Made by a program: the position numbers and the translations under genes. A DNA stretch of 64,000 nucleotides, from contig WEDG01000305.1 in NCBI GenBank assembly GCA_017591395.1, forward strand, positions 1 through 64,000, in the 5' to 3' direction. The DNA is from Schistocephalus solidus. Its lineage: Eukaryota > Platyhelminthes > Cestoda > Diphyllobothriidea > Diphyllobothriidae. Below, piece after piece: positions 24,045-37,990 of this stretch; the first letter of the stretch is position 1; each line of letters begins with the position of its first letter. Under the pieces are notes generated by a model. It searched no databases and was not told the DNA's origin. It saw nothing but the letters and a program-made list of their open reading frames with translations.

Positions 24045-24368
24045 CGTGCCTACAAAGACAAGGGAGACTAGACTGGACATTTCTGGCATATTTCCGTTCT
24101 TCGCCAGTCATACACAACCTTGGGATGTGTGCCACTGAAGACTCATACCTGCGAATTGTTTATCACAAGTCAAACGCTCTAAAATTGAGCCCGGGCTTGT
24201 CGTCTTGCCGGTTTAGATCGTGAATATTAACATTCATTGCTGAACGCGCACCGATCACCAAGCCTATCGTGGTGCAGCGCCTGAGGTTGCGTATGGCTGG
24301 CTGATGAGGGCTTATGAGCCAGAAATGGCTATTCCAATCTCCCTTATCTTTTTTGTCATTGTTCATCT
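24045..24368. repeat. Head-to-head inverted SINE pair
   Basis: The left half (24045-24250) reads as a SINE on the minus strand, from acaaagacaagggagact through a tRNA-like head ending in gagcccgggctt. The right half (24260-24368) carries the SINE tail on the plus strand (tatggctggctgatgagggc, gagccagaaatggc, caatctcccttatctttttt). This is the same arrangement as at 44551-45098, but more diverged. Confidence 0.65.
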
Positions 24369-24432
24369 ACCTGTACTACTCCTACTTCTACTAATACTAC
24401 TACTACTACTACTACTAATACTACTACTACCC
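24369..24432. repeat. CTA trinucleotide repeat
   Basis: About 20 CTA/ACT units with a few interruptions, directly after the tail of the SINE. That is a common place for simple repeats to grow. Confidence 0.9.
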
Positions 24433-27400
24433 ACTGTGCAACTGCTGGCAGGGCTCAAGAGTGAGCTCCAAGGCTGAAGAGGACGAGTTAATTTCGTTCG
24501 CTATCAGCGAGGGGCCGTCAAAAATATTTAACAATGCCACGTTTCTTACTGCAAAATCCTACATGCTTCGTTAGTATCAGAAAATAATTGCCAAGTAATG
24601 TTGAAGAGAATGGACATATACGTAGGATAAAAGTACCTACAGTACGCAGTTAGCGACCAAGCTAGGTGAGCACTTTCCAGCGTGCCTTTAAAAGTCAGAA
24701 AGACTCTCAGAAAATGCCTGCTAGCAAATCAACATTTCGTTGACTTCCCGAGCTTTTGCTCTCATACGAATAACTGTTACACAGAGCCTACATATAGGAA
24801 ATGCAAATCCTGATTGGTAAAAACTGTCAAAACCTGTAGTAAATCTCGTTCTCTTCTGATAAGTCATAGTCTTTTGTATCAAATACTTCAAGTTTCCGCG
24901 TTTTGATGATTTTTGTATTTCTTATTGGGTTTTTATTTGCACTTTAATCGATTTCATTTCCCATTATCATCTCTGAAATTGTCCTTATAAGGAAATTAGC
25001 AGCACATGCAAACTGATTTTTGACTATGAAGGATGTTACACGTTATGAATCCAAATTTTCCTGTTACAAATTCAGTATTGGTTTGAACTTACTCTGCACT
25101 CCCACGGAAGCTGTATGGCTACTCCAATATCTGAGTAAGCAATTAAATATGCCAGATCACCCTTATGAGAGGGTCTTCAAAACATAAATTATTTATTTAT
25201 ACTTTTTTCGTTAAGATAACATCTAAGAACACTAATTTCTTAAAAAACTGTCCATTTAATTATATGCATTTGTTTTGGGAGGCTTTTCGCTGTTATAAAC
25301 CATTTTTATATTATTCTGAAAGAAAGCTGTTATTTGACTCCAGCCATTTTTCCTTCACCTCGTCTACGTTCTGAAAACGTTTTCTCTCTGTTTTTTCTAT
25401 ATTCTTGGAAATAAGAATATATAGGTCCGGTGAGTAAGAGGGTGGTGTAAAAGGTGTTATCATGTCATTTCATGCCAGCAACTCGTTGGATTTTGCCGCT
25501 ATGTGGACAGATAAATTGTCATGCTGAAGCAACCAGCCCCCATTTACCAAACATCCGGCCTTTATTCTCTGTTTCACGCAATCGCTTCAGAACTTGCAAA
25601 TATTAATGTTGGTTCACAGTCGTGCTATGACGAACAAATTTAGTTTGATGCATGCGTATGCAGCAAGATTTATTGGTTCCATTATGTTTCGCGACGACTT
25701 TTCAATGGCAGCCCGTCTTTGCATAACACATATAACTAATGGAAGTAGACAGCAGTTTGTATTTTCACAGAATCTCAATGCATATCAGCAAGGATCGGGG
25801 TTACTGTAAAGAATGATCAGGTCATATACGTTAGGTCAAATCTGAATGGCTCCTTTAATGTCGAAAAAAACCAAAACATCATGGCACTCAAATTTGAGTT
25901 TCGGACTTTGAGGGCTACGCGTACGGGGTTCACCTTCAAGAGACATTATTCCATTCCTGGATATGGCAAACCGTTCAAATGTTTTTTCTAACTCAGAGCT
26001 TTCTCCCTGAAACATTAAAGCTATTTCTGTCACTGTTTTTAACAGAAAACAGAAGGTTCTGTCAGCGCATTACGTCTTAAAGTTCATTATCTTGAAATCT
26101 TCAGGAGCATAGGGGGCCTAAATATAACAATCTCTTTGTCCCCTGTAAGGGTTTCACATGAATGCCGTGAGTTCCGTTAACGAGTGGTGAGCTTTTATTA
26201 ACGAATGCTACTCGACCAACTGAGCAGGAAGAATGTCTAGTGACCGAACTTGGTGGGTGTGGGCAGCTCTGTCAACCCACTTATCTATCGAAAATAATTT
26301 AGTTTTTGGTGTCTCCTCTCACGTTTGATTGCAGTTTGACTCCATTTCATTCTCCTTGTGATTTTTTGCCTGCAACGACGTTCGTAAGTTATTCCTTAGT
26401 CATTTTTGCAGCTGTACCTGTTTATGTATAACACGACGGACACGACTGCCACACTCGAACATAAACTGTATTTATATTCGCCTAACAATAATCATTCCTT
26501 CTTACAGGAAGGAACTGCTAGCTCATACAGAAGCTTTGCATAAACATACAGATAACGGTGATATCTAGTATTTGACATAGTTAATCATCGAAACTGTGCT
26601 TAGACTTGACTGTTAAAAATAATTTCCTTCTACTTGAATATGTTATTCACTACTTTGCAATGACGTGTATTTTGAGTGCAATTTTGCAATTAAATATTTT
26701 TTATTAATAGGGTCTTCAAAGGCAATGCCTATTACTCTTAAATATACTGAACTAAATACTAAACTGAACTAACTAAGAATATACCCGAAATATTAGCGAT
26801 AATTAGGTCAACTTTAATTTGCAAGTGAAGTCTCTGAGGAGGATGAGGCGGGAGCGAGAACGAGACATCAGTTCAGTTCAGCAGTTCAGTTTTTTCTTAA
26901 GAAACTATGATTAGGACGATTAGATGCGCCATAGTGACGGCTAGGCGAAAGAAATTAATTGAGGTCATAGGTTGTATAGGTTTCGAATCATGATTACTTC
27001 TTAACCTTCAGAAACATGATTCGAATTGTTAGGACTACTACAATCACGACCCTTGCATTTTACAATGGAAATCCCGTGCGAGGTCCAGTAGCTGTCACTC
27101 GTGAGTTGCTCTAACAAAAATATTTGGTATATGATTTTTTACAAAGGTTTCAATAAAAATACACTTCTGAGACTCCATTGGAAACCTGAAAAGATATTTG
27201 ACACGTAATTTACAACAATTTGCTCATATTACTGACTTAAAAATATCTAATCTACCAAACAGCAGATAAGGTTTCCAGTAAGTTTTAAAAACCCCTTCTC
27301 ACAATGAATTAAAGTACAAAAACCTTTGACACAATAATGCACTACAAAGCTCTAATATCGACAGCGAGTAGTGGAATTAACTGCTGCCTTTTAGCTAAAG

Positions 27401-27697
27401 CACTTCACTTATTTAGGTCAGAATGGATGAAGTAGCCTGAATCAGCAAGAAACACGAATTCCACGAATGATCGGCCCTTGTTGACGGAATGATCTTTTTT
27501 GAATTCATATTTCGCTCCTTAGTAGCAGAAGCTAAAATATACTACAAGGAGACTTAGGCCCGGCGCATTGAAACGGCATTCTCCTGCAGCTTGACGTCGT
27601 TTTTAGACTGCCGTTAAAGGGGCATTTGAATATAAATTTCCATGTTACTTAGGTGGGCAAGAACGCAATATTTGATCCGAATCAGGGGACAAAGGAT
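24433..27697. other. AT-rich DNA without recognised gene
   Basis: No supported gene. A short stretch near 26165-26220 (gagttccgttaacgagtggtgag) resembles the sequence after the SINE at 15366 (agttccgttagtgattggtgag near 15575), hinting at one more dispersed repeat. Confidence 0.4.
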
Positions 27698-28215
27698 AGG
27701 TCAGCGTGTAACATGTGACCGTTTAACATGTAAACCTAACCCTTACTCTATCCATTGTACTCACTAGGGCTAGTAAGGTAACACAAATTATTTCGTTGAC
27801 CGTAGGAGAACTGAATTACCGGGTCAACAGGCAACTTCCCAAATGTCGAATTTAATGACACCACATTAGTTTCAAAGCACAGTAGTTATACCGTAGTCAT
27901 GAAGGTCGCAAAGAGCTGGTTTTATTCTCACTCACGTTGAGCGTCCGTAAACATTGGCTCAGGTTAGGTTCAACTAACATCATGAATAGAGATTGGCGTG
28001 ACATAAACCCATTTTATTTCGCAAGCCACACACGTGTGAGGGCAATAAAATACTATGCAGCCCTTCTAACTGGCTCTGAATGCTTACTCTAACAAAAACA
28101 ATGGATAGGGTTTGTACCAATTTGGCACTTTCTTTTTCCTCATTTAGCCTCACCCATAAAACTCTTAGTGCCATCGGTTCTGTAGTACTCGCTGACGTAT
28201 TCTTTGTTCCCAGAG
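27698..28215. repeat. Foldback repeat family B, copy 2
   Basis: The left arm contains ggtcagcgtgtaacatgtgaccg and ctctatccattgtactc. The right arm, in reverse complement, contains cgtcagcgagtactacagaacc and ccctatccattgttttt. This gives inverted arms of roughly 150 bases around a loop of about 200 bases, matching copy 38888-39405. Confidence 0.65.
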
Positions 28216-31200
28216 TGGGGTCGCATATTGCGATCGAGCCCACGAGCAGTTTTAAGTAGGTGTTTTTCCGCTGCGTTTCTAAGTTCTTTCCGCGCTTACG
28301 AGCACTTCTAGTGCGTGGTCAGCTAAAATTGCATGCATTGGTCGTTAATACACATACACCATGATAATCATTTCAGAAAATTTTAAATGCAAAACATGCA
28401 CTTTAGCATCTAGGAGAGGCCTTATTAGGCTAAAACTAAAAATGTATATGTTCATATACCAGAAAACGCACAGAGAACACTGAGGATACCACTTGTAGTA
28501 CTATTTAGCAAGCTCATGCACGCTTTCGTTAAAGTATCGTCAGGTAAGTAGATGTAGGAGAACATATGAACTGTTTGGTAGACGGCATCAATGGAGAATC
28601 TAGAGAGATCCTAAAACCTGCTTCACAAAAATGGGTATCCTGATAGTTTTTTTTAAAATAATATCATCGAGAGACCAGAGAACCCCATCACACTTAAAAC
28701 GGAAAAGAACACTTTGTCCGTCATAGCTCTCTTTCAAGGTGCATGATGACTAATGTTGCTAGAGGATGCTTTGATCGAGCTTTTTCACAAAAATTCCCAG
28801 TGAATAGAGATTTGGTAGTATTCCCTACTATCCATGTTTAACAAGAAGAATTTAAAAATTTGTGGCCAGTCTAGACCAGATTTGGTTGCATTTACTCCCC
28901 TACTGGCTCCAATGGAGCACGATTCGGGGCCTGCTCAAAAAACTTTGGGTACACTTCCCAGGATAGCCGACAAAAGGTGAATTTAAGAGCATTAAGAGCG
29001 CCATTTTTGCAAACAATGTTGTTTAAGGCAGCGCGTGGACACCACCGAAACCTTTCAGGTCATTTTTTAAAGTCCCAATAAACTACCACAAGCCTCTTAT
29101 TGACAGAAGCGGCTGCCAACAGTTTGTGGTAGCCAGTCTTGTGAGCCCAGAAGAAACTCTTGTAAGTCCCGCATCTCGGTCGAGGCACATCTCCACAGCC
29201 CTTTCCCTGATGCGGCTCTATCTTACCCTCACCCAACCCCATTTGGATAAAAAGATGCACTTTTATTAATTTGTTAATGCCTTCATGTTTTACTTGAATA
29301 TTCTATCTCATGAAATATTATGAAGGTTACAAGAAAATATCTGTAAGGCAAAATCAGACCGAGCTGCATCCCCAAAGTCTTGCATCAGTGAATGAAACGA
29401 CCGTTCTTAAAACGAAGACATATTTTAGTTTACAAATTAATATTACATTGTTTAGAAACGCCAGAATTTTTTCTAGAAAAGTGGCAACTACCGCAAACGT
29501 GATGAATCAGTTTCACTAGTTCAAACTTTAGTTTTAAATGGACAGGAAGCATGTCCATGCAAAAACTGAGTGAATAAAGCAGAATAAGTAAACTTTCATT
29601 TCAAAATAGTTTTTTTTAGTTTATTTTTCGCTGAAATGTTTTTCCAGATTATGGCAATGTAAAATATGGCCGTAAACAAACACAACCCACATTTTGAGTA
29701 TTTATTCCAAAACGGTTTCGCATAAATTTGCTATTTTATCCATTTGTACATTTTTCGGATGTATTTGACTAAGATACACAGAATTAAACTTAAGTAAGCC
29801 GATAAGCTTGTCACAGGAATAAAATATTTCTTATGTTCACATGTTGACAAGCCAGACATTGACTTATAAATTTAAATAGAATTTTCAGGATCAAACATAA
29901 ACTTACCATTTTTTGTATGTTGAGAGGAATTTCTTTTCGACATATTTCATTCTAGGCAGTTCGGGTGTTCGATTACGATGATTTTTAGATTGTCGTTAAA
30001 ATAGGGGAAAATAATTTAGGATTTTCAGTGTTTCATTCGATTACCCACTAGTTTTCATTATGTTCTTTATGCTTATCAAAAAACTAAAAATAAGCTATTT
30101 CTTTGAGTTATTTACCAAAGTAGTGACTTTTTGTATATTTTTTCTCATGCAGATGGCCAGTTGGGTCATATTAGTAGACTCACCTAAACACGAAAGCTCA
30201 TTGCAATTTAAATGCATAAGATCAATTAAAAGTCTTTCTGTAATCATTTACCTCTTTACAAAGGTCTCTTTACATATTTTGCCCTAGGCACTGTTTTATG
30301 ATTGCAAATGAAACAAAAAGTGGCTAAATATATACGAATATTTTGCGAAAACTGTTAATCTTCTGCCCATTCCGTTTCGGGACTTGACTTATATTACTTA
30401 GTTTAAAGTACAACCCACAAACAAAAGATTTGATGCAGAACTTACAGCAGCGTTGGAAAATTCATGGAAATTCAGAAATACCGGCTTTTATCCAATTCTG
30501 GCCCGATTTCCCTTGAATAAACAGAGCTCAAATGAACTCACCTTCTTTAACCAACATTTTGCACTTCAGATCAATCCAACAAAACAAATTAAGAAATGCA
30601 AATGTGTGCCACATCAAATTCCTCTATCAACGTTTCATGATTAAGGTGATCTGAATGCTAATGCCCGACAAGAATTTATTTAAAGCACGCTTATGCTCGC
30701 CAGCTTGTCTTCTCAGTCCTTTCATATGAATTTTCGCAAGTTGAGTTCAAAGTTGATGCGATCTGAGAGAAAAAGAGAGAGAGCCCAATATTTTATTTTG
30801 AAGGTATCATTTAAAACTTTTCAGCAAAAAGGCCTCCATTCAACTTGGATCAATTTGCACACAAAATAGAGTAGCGGAAGGAAACAGAATATATATAGTA
30901 ACCGAAAGCTGCAACTGTCGACGACATTAATGATCGTCCGTTAATGTGTTGAAAATTGCACCAGATTTTATTCAAAACGGTACAGGCGTCGTTTGCAAAT
31001 GACCATATTATCAGAGTTAATTTAAACAAAGAACGGTAACGAGCAGTACCTATTAAGAAAAAATGGCCAGCTCATGTACATTTGAATGAACGAGAAAAGA
31101 ATGTTAGGTCAAAGTCAAGAGCCAGTTGTGTTAACTCTGAGACAATGCTACAAAGAATGCTGCATTTTTTTAATTACTGGTTTTCTTCATGATAATTACA

Positions 31201-31329
31201 AAATTTATTTCAACGGGTATTTTTTAAGCCTGATTTTCTACATCAAACCGAATTCTTGCCGTTTTTAAAGACCAAAGCCCATAAGAAAATTGGTAAGCTA
31301 TTGTGGACCAACTCGACTGGTTATTGCCC
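28216..31329. other. AT-rich DNA without recognised gene
   Basis: A minus-strand frame at 29060-29260 has ordinary composition and a possible GT donor, but no clear acceptor or motif. The rest shows nothing I can name. Confidence 0.4.
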
Positions 31330-32107
31330 TTCTCATATCACTTTCCAATTAATGTTCAAACTGACTCTACCTTCCCACATTCATGTATAAAGGATGCAGC
31401 TGCGTAAACACGTTGAAAATACGGAGATTTAACAGCAAGCACCCAGTTAGCCACAAACGCAATTGCGTACGGGCACTATACCAGTGTGTCCAGAAGGCCA
31501 GGGTGCTGAATCAAAATATCTTCAACGGGTACTTATAACGAATAGTTACCAGCACAACTGTGTCAGCCAGCGCGTGCGCAAACGTGATGAGAGGCAATCT
31601 TCAACCAACCCCTTCTTGTGGCAAGCACTCCGTATAGATAAAGAACGTCAGCAACCTTCTCACACCGCTCGAAGTTAGGTTTTCACAGAGACCCACGCCA
31701 TCAATAGGCGCCAGGTCATGAGACCGACAGACCCACTGTCACGGCAGAAAATGACTGGAGTCGTTAACCGGACATGGTGCAGTTGCAAACAAAGGAAATG
31801 CGCTCGAGGAACTGTAAAATTACACCGAAAACGGATGCTCGAACATTCAGCAGCAGTAAGAAGGCATGACGCTAGTTCCCAGATGGCGGTTTCTTCAACG
31901 GGATCCGGCCACGTCTTTAAGCATGGCAAGGCAGAAGTTCTCGCAAGACATGGCAACCGCATGATCCGCGAGCTGCATCCAATCAAAAAACGCAATGCTC
32001 TCCCGCTTTCATATTCTCTATTCCAATTCAACCTAGAAAAAATGATCAGCCACGTGGAAAGGTTGCGAGTGACCCGAAGTCATGGTGACAGCGAGCCAAA
32101 CTGCTGA
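31330..32107 (+). pseudogene. Second fossil of the second PLE family
   Basis: Read over several frames it gives SKHPVSHKRNCVRALYQ (about 31430-31480, compare SKHPLCHKRSCVRTLYR in copy 1). Then come RVRKRDER, a VMRPTDPLSRQKMTGVV block, WCSCKQ, and MLEHSAAVRRHDASSQMAV. STGSGHVFKHGKAEVLARHGN follows, with a tail SEPNC. The catalytic NYVGETG segment is decayed. The order (RT tail, linker, GIY-YIG endonuclease) and the shared tail with 12880-13570 show that these two fossils belong to one family. It lies about 0.9 kb downstream of the last plakin-like exon seen. Confidence 0.7.
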
Positions 32108-32998
32108 GTAATCACTTTGCCAATAAGAAAGTATGGTAATTAAATGTCACATTTGATTAGAAAAATCATCATTTGGGTTTCCTATAGAAATCCTTGGGTC
32201 TGGCAATTGCATCGGACGTTGACTGGGTGTTGTTGCTGCACTTTGAACCACAAAATTCCAGGAAGCTTAGCAAACTCAGATACCACATCAGAAATCCCCC
32301 TGGTGCGATTAGACTCTTAAGACTTGGGCTCTCAGTCAACTGGTTGTTTACTGGCTACATAAAGTTTGACAGTGATGAGGCTCATAAAGTCAAGCATTGA
32401 TAGTTCAAACAAACAATTTATTGCACTAACTGTTTTTCCGACATTTTAGACAAGCTCTTAGATCATTATAGTAACCCCTGCTTTTAAATCTTACATGCAT
32501 ATCAGGAAAAACAAATTTCATTTTTTATTTACCATCTCATCCCTTCCGTTGTAGCCTCCCAGTATGAATGGGTCTTTGTGACAAAAAACTAAACATTGAC
32601 TCAAAATTTTAGCAAGGTTGCCCAAATTAGCTTTCCGAAAGCGATCTATTTTTGAGGTAATTCCAGCTAGTAATTTGAAACCGTGTATTGCAACAAATTT
32701 ATTTTCTTCTAACACGAAAATTTGGTTGCAACGAAAGAAAACAAATTGCAAAGCAGTGACATTTTGAGTAGGAAGTGGAATCTGATATGCGTGTCCGTAA
32801 CCCTAAATCAAACATTTTGAAATTTATAAGCCGAATTTGACCGGTGAAAAATGATTGTTGAACGCGAGAAGCATGCTACATGTGGTGGCAGACTGGATAT
32901 AGATGTGTGCTCACTCAAACCTCATTAAATAAAGATGCAAAGGGGGCGTGGAAGACGCTCGATGAGACAGTGTCTCAGTGGTACCGCCTTGACCATAC
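32108..32998. other. Intron-like DNA without recognised gene
   Basis: Frames at 32194-32400 (plus) and 32518-32751 (minus) have no supporting motif. If the plakin-like gene continues beyond 32999, this is intron. Confidence 0.4.
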
Positions 32999-33165
32999 CC
33001 AATGCGAGGGCCTTTGTAAATGGCAGGATTCGATATACGGAGGGGTGATTTTTCTCGCAAATAAAGATATCCCCGGTCTGTTTGTCGATTAGGCCGTTTT
33101 TGAGAGCCTTGGAGAATGTGACCCACTTTTCGGTAGTCTCCTTTCCGTCCAGAGCCTTGGCCATG
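32999..33165 (-). CDS. Plakin-like gene, exon 7 of those seen
   Basis: The acceptor gcggtag (AG 33167-33166) is preceded by a pyrimidine-rich tract. The first base C completes an Asn codon begun in exon 39726-40044, so the phases fit. The frame reads MAKALDGKETTEKWVTFSKA, then NGLIDKQTGDIFI, then LPFTKALALG. The alternation of a Leu-Ile-Asp-x-x-Thr-Gly turn with an Ala-rich helix is the pattern of plectin/plakin repeats, which bind intermediate filaments in animals. The donor is less certain: GTATGG at 32998 is my choice, and a GTACCA further on is possible. In plakins the repeats are normally longer and more numerous, so exons are probably missing downstream. Confidence 0.6.
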
Positions 33166-33430
33166 CTACCGCGACGGTGAAGAGGACAGAGAATTCCCTC
33201 GACTCGATACACCAGCGCGTGATTACCATATTTGTCCCTAATAATGCAGTGAAAGAAAAGTGTGAAATTTTGAGTGTGCGGCTCAGACGAAGACTACCAT
33301 TTGTCTCATTTGAGGTCTTTCTTGAAAGGATTCTAAAACCACCTTTGTTTCGCATCCAAAACTTAGCAAACACCATTATTTATATGGTCATTGCAGCATC
33401 TTTGCCCCTTTTAGAATACGATCTCCTTCA

Positions 33431-34722
33431 ATGTCAACTGAAATACGGAAATGTGTTTTCGATTCAAAAAAATCATTTTCGCAGGGTTTTCGTATTGAGT
33501 ATCGTACATCCTAATCCTAAAGTAATTCAGTCACAGTGGAATGCTAGCTTCTGAAGGAGCTTCTTTGTGATCACCCGCAAAATTATACTCTGTAAAAAAT
33601 GGCTACTAAATTAGCATATAATTTCATCATTGATTTTCGATGCTCTTATCAATTTAAATATATTTTACAGAAAACACGCATAAATACATTATTTCTTGCA
33701 TTCGTTTGATAGGAAATTACATTCTCTTTAAGTTTTATGTTTTGAATAGAGGGCATTTTTTGCTTTTAAAAAGTTTCTTAACTGCAGAATACTTTTCAAC
33801 CCTACGGTCGTTACACTTGAATCAACGGTTTAAAAACTGCTTGCTGTATACATTCTTTTTGATAAAAAATTCCAAATTTCTCAAACTTTGAATGAGAAGC
33901 CCCTACAGTTCTAATAAAATGTTTAATACATTTGGATCATGTTGCATAAATTGTAGGCCACATTACTCAATTGACGGATATGATGTTTTATGGATGAATG
34001 TTTCAAGGTCTTTAAAAATCTCAGAATTATAATCTTTTTAAAACTGAAAAACGCCTTTTTTTCAAGTTTAAAATTCAAAGAGGACGTAATGTGCTACCAA
34101 ACGAGTGCAAGAATGAATATTTTTTTATTCGTGTTTTCTGTAAAATATATTTTAATTAATAAGAGCATCGAAAATCAATGATAAAATTGCATACTTTTTA
34201 AGTAGCCATTTTCTACAGGGTATACTTTTTGCGGGCTTCTCATTCATAGTTTGAGAAATTTGGAATGTTTTATCAAAAAGAATGTATTAAGCAAGCAGTT
34301 TTTAAACCGTTGGATTTCAAGTGTAACGACCAGTAGGGTTGAAAATTATTCTGCAGTTAAGAAACTATTTAAAAGCAAAAAATACCCTATATTCAAACAT
34401 AAAACTTAAAGAGGATGTAATTATCTATCAAACGAATGCAAGAAATAATGTATTTATGCGTGTTTTCTGTAAAATATATTTAAATTGATAAGAGCATCGA
34501 AAATCAATGATGAAAATTTATGCTACTTAAGTAGCCATTTTTTACAGAGTATACTTTTGCGGGCGGTCAGAAAGAAGCTCTTTCAGAAGCCAGAGTTCAA
34601 CTGTGACTGAAATATTTCAGGATTTGGCTGCACGATACTCAATACGAAAACCCTGCGTAAATGATTTTTTTAATCGAAAACACATTTCAGAATTTCAGTT
34701 GAAATTTCATGAGATAGGGAAT
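33431..34722. repeat. Foldback repeat family A, copy 2 (nested)
   Basis: The left arm 33431-33900 and right arm 34235-34722 are inverted and closely matched (for example cagggttttcgtattgagtatcgtac against its complement near 34645). The loop holds another direct copy of the inner right arm at 34070-34235, so the element is a foldback with an internal duplication. It lies in an intron of the plakin-like gene. Confidence 0.8.
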
Positions 34723-37700
34723 CAACTGAATATTATAGAATACATAATAGAATACAGAATTTTATTGATGCTCTCAAAAATATATACGGTGTGCTTCAGT
34801 ACGCTGCTTATTTCAAAGCCCGTTTATTTTAGATTACGAATACAACCACGCATGTTAAGACTGTTTTTATCGCATCTGTTTTTCCTTATAAACACTATAC
34901 ACAAGAAGTGTTACCAACAGAAATAAGGAACACTAAGATAACCTTTTTTAACTTACTTATTTTTATCAAACAGAAATATGCAAGAGACGTTTGGATCTGA
35001 TTTGATCGATCACCTGGTGTTAATAATTTTAGCACCTTCCCGCTTCAGATACGGGGTAAGGATGGGAGAATGAACACCCATCTCAAGATTGGCATGCGCG
35101 TACTTCTTGGAAGATTGAATATTCCCGTGATCTAACCCCAACAGTAGCCCTAACATAAGCCTAAATCTTGTCCGTAATCTTAACCCTAACCCTATCCTTA
35201 TCCACTAACACTAACCTAACCCGTACGTCTCTGGCAAGTATCGTACCTTACCCTGTATTGCGGGCAGTTCCAGATTTCATCTCCTATTTATAGGGCCATT
35301 TAAGTTATCTATGTCGATGAGAGACCCATAGAATGGGGCGTTTCACCAATCGGGTAACAGTTAGAACACGTCTATCCTTTTTGTCCTGATGCTCAGTTTA
35401 GATCCTTCGTGTTCTCCAAATCTTTGATCATGGTGTGCCTGATTGGCAACCTCTAATAGGACAGAAATGACTTTTCCAGTCTCGCTGGATATTTGTTTTG
35501 CGGACTGTGGGTATATTTACAGTCAACTGTGAGCAATGCTCACGAATGCATCCAAATTGCACGAAGGGCATATAGCCTAGGGGGAAGATGGACCTGATAG
35601 CGAGTAGATGCTATCAAAAACCGAGATCCGGAAAGTTTTGACAGTAATGAATAATATCGGGATGAATGGGAATATCCCATTAACCGCGTGAGCTGATAAA
35701 TCAGAAAAGTATGTACCTTAGTTTGCACGTGCTAGATTTGAAAGTACGTATCGTTGGAAGCTGACTTTTGATGCAAACACTGAAATTCAAAACCGTGGAG
35801 GCAGTCATCCACAAGTCACGTCACAGTCATTTCGGCTGTGTATCCGTTTTTCGATTGCTGATTCATCAACAAAATATACCGTTTGTTTATATCTCTGGTC
35901 AGTTATGTAGTTAGGCATTCATTGTGCACATGAAGAACAAACCTCCGGTGAAGAGGATCGAATAAGATTCACTATAAACCCCTTAATTTAGGGTACTTAT
36001 TATTTGGCAGCTGCATATTAAGCTAAAACACATTTTGACCGAAGAGTTGGAGTAAATTTCAAAAATAAATGCATCTTAGAATTGTTGAAACTCAGCGGAT
36101 ATTACCATCTAGACAAATTCAAATTTCCTTAAGTGCCACAAGAAAGCCCTTAAGGCCTGAAATTACTGGCACAGACAACGTTTCTCTGTCAGCTGAGATG
36201 GCTTTTGTAATATTGCGAAATGCGCTTCAGTCCCCTTAACTCCAAAGAAAAAATTATGTTGTCCTCAGCTAGAAAAATATAGTCGACACTTGAATTAGAC
36301 TGGACCGCGGTCACATGATACCCCTACAAAAATATTTTTATCTTCCAATTATATAATATTATTATCTATCATGTTTCATATAATTTTAATGTTTTAGTTT
36401 TTGCTTTTAATACAATCAAAATGTCCTTGTTTCTTCAAACGACGATCCAACTTTCTTCTTGTCTGCCGGACAGAAAACGTAGGATATGCTTGATCATTCT
36501 GATGACATCTTTTTGATTGTTTTACGTTAAAAAATATAGATGGTTCGTTGAAATTTGACGTTAGAATATAGCTAATGTCTTCGTTTTCCTGGGAGTCTTT
36601 AGGAACACACAAAAGGATGGTTTTTTAGTATAAACAAGGTGATTAATTAGTCCATTTAAAGAGCAAATAGGTTATTTGACAGCATGATATCTGTCTTAAT
36701 TAGGAGCACTGCAAATAAACAACTTTAAGAAAATCTTGATCATGAAGCAGTCTGGGGTGCAAAATGGGTTGGCTGGTGACCGTTAAATCATGTTCCTGCT
36801 GGACAAGTTTTATTTCCTCTCACATTCCCACGAATATTTGACGTAAGCATGTTCCACAGCCAATGTCGACTGCCTAACAAGTTGACCTTATTCCAACTAT
36901 TAAACAATCCAAAAGAGACACGCATTCGTTTCCTTTAAACCTCGGGAATCATGATTAGCAGGAGACCTATATCAAGACAATCTCCTAGGCTGAGATTATA
37001 ACCGTTCCCTCAGTAACCTCCCATTGGCTGGCCAGATTGCCTTATTATGGTGCCTGGACTCCGTTCTCCTATTTCCTTCTTTGACAGTATCTGAAACCAA
37101 CGTCTGTAGTCCTAGTCAACAATAAAACTCTATAGCTGCACTCTCGGTGCTCGCTAACTGAAATGATGCGGTCATTCGACATCCTCCAGATGTCCTCCCA
37201 TAGGTAGAAATCAGACTCATGTAATGCAAATATATTTTATTAAAAAAGTTGGTCAGTAATATTCTGTTGTACTCATTTGTTAGAACATCAAAGCCTTATT
37301 CACAATTTATACTCAATAAATGTGTATATTTAGGTTTGGATGAAAAACCGTTTTAGTTCCGTATAATTATGAGGCAGATCTGTGTTTTATTTGTGTTTAG
37401 GGTTAATAATTGCCAAGCTGAATACCTTTTAAACGAAAATCATATATTTGTCCATGACATTGAGACGATATCCTATAATACTCATTAATCTTTGGGTCGG
37501 AATACCAACAAACATGCTTAAACTTAGGCAAGAGTGTCTTAAGATGTCAGAACTGGCCATTCCTTTTGCAGTTTTCTTTATTGTTTCATCTGTTTCCCTG
37601 TGAGTACTTGTCGCTAGTGGACTGCCTACGGTGGATATAGATTGAGCCTTGAGCTGCAGTGGGACGAGAATGGCCCGTAAAAATGATTGGTTTACGAACT

Positions 37701-37759
37701 TCCACCACCGCAAATATTCCCGATTGAAATCGAGGTGGCAGCGGGCCCCAGGTGAAATG
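34723..37759. other. Intron-like DNA; degenerate telomere-like tract at 35125-35230
   Basis: No exon was found. The stretch 35125-35230 is built from diverged ctaaccc/taaccct units, like tracts at 42062-42160 and 61800-61965. Confidence 0.45.
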
Positions 37760-37990
37760 GTACGGCATTAATCTTAATAAGGGCCCGAGGTCTAAAGAGT
37801 GTGGGTTTGAATCTCAGGTTTGCAGAACCTGAGATTAACTAAGTCTCGATAACGCTAAGTAATAATATAGAACCAGTCATCCCGGTCCCCTCTTAGCTTT
37901 GCAGTCCTCCTTCCTCTACATATATGTAGATAATAGCATCACTGAAAAGACAATAGAGACCGGAATGGCCATTTCTGGGTAACTAGGAAT
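37760..37990. repeat. Degenerate inverted SINE pair
   Basis: A box B-like gtgggtttgaatctc at about 37800 lies on the plus strand. A tail in the opposite orientation (agacaatagagaccggaatg, then gccatttctgg) is near 37950-37980. The arrangement recalls the inverted SINE pairs at 24045 and 44551. Confidence 0.45.

Noticed and set aside
24380..24432. A CRISPR-like array
   Set aside because: It is a plain trinucleotide repeat without spacers, in a eukaryotic setting.
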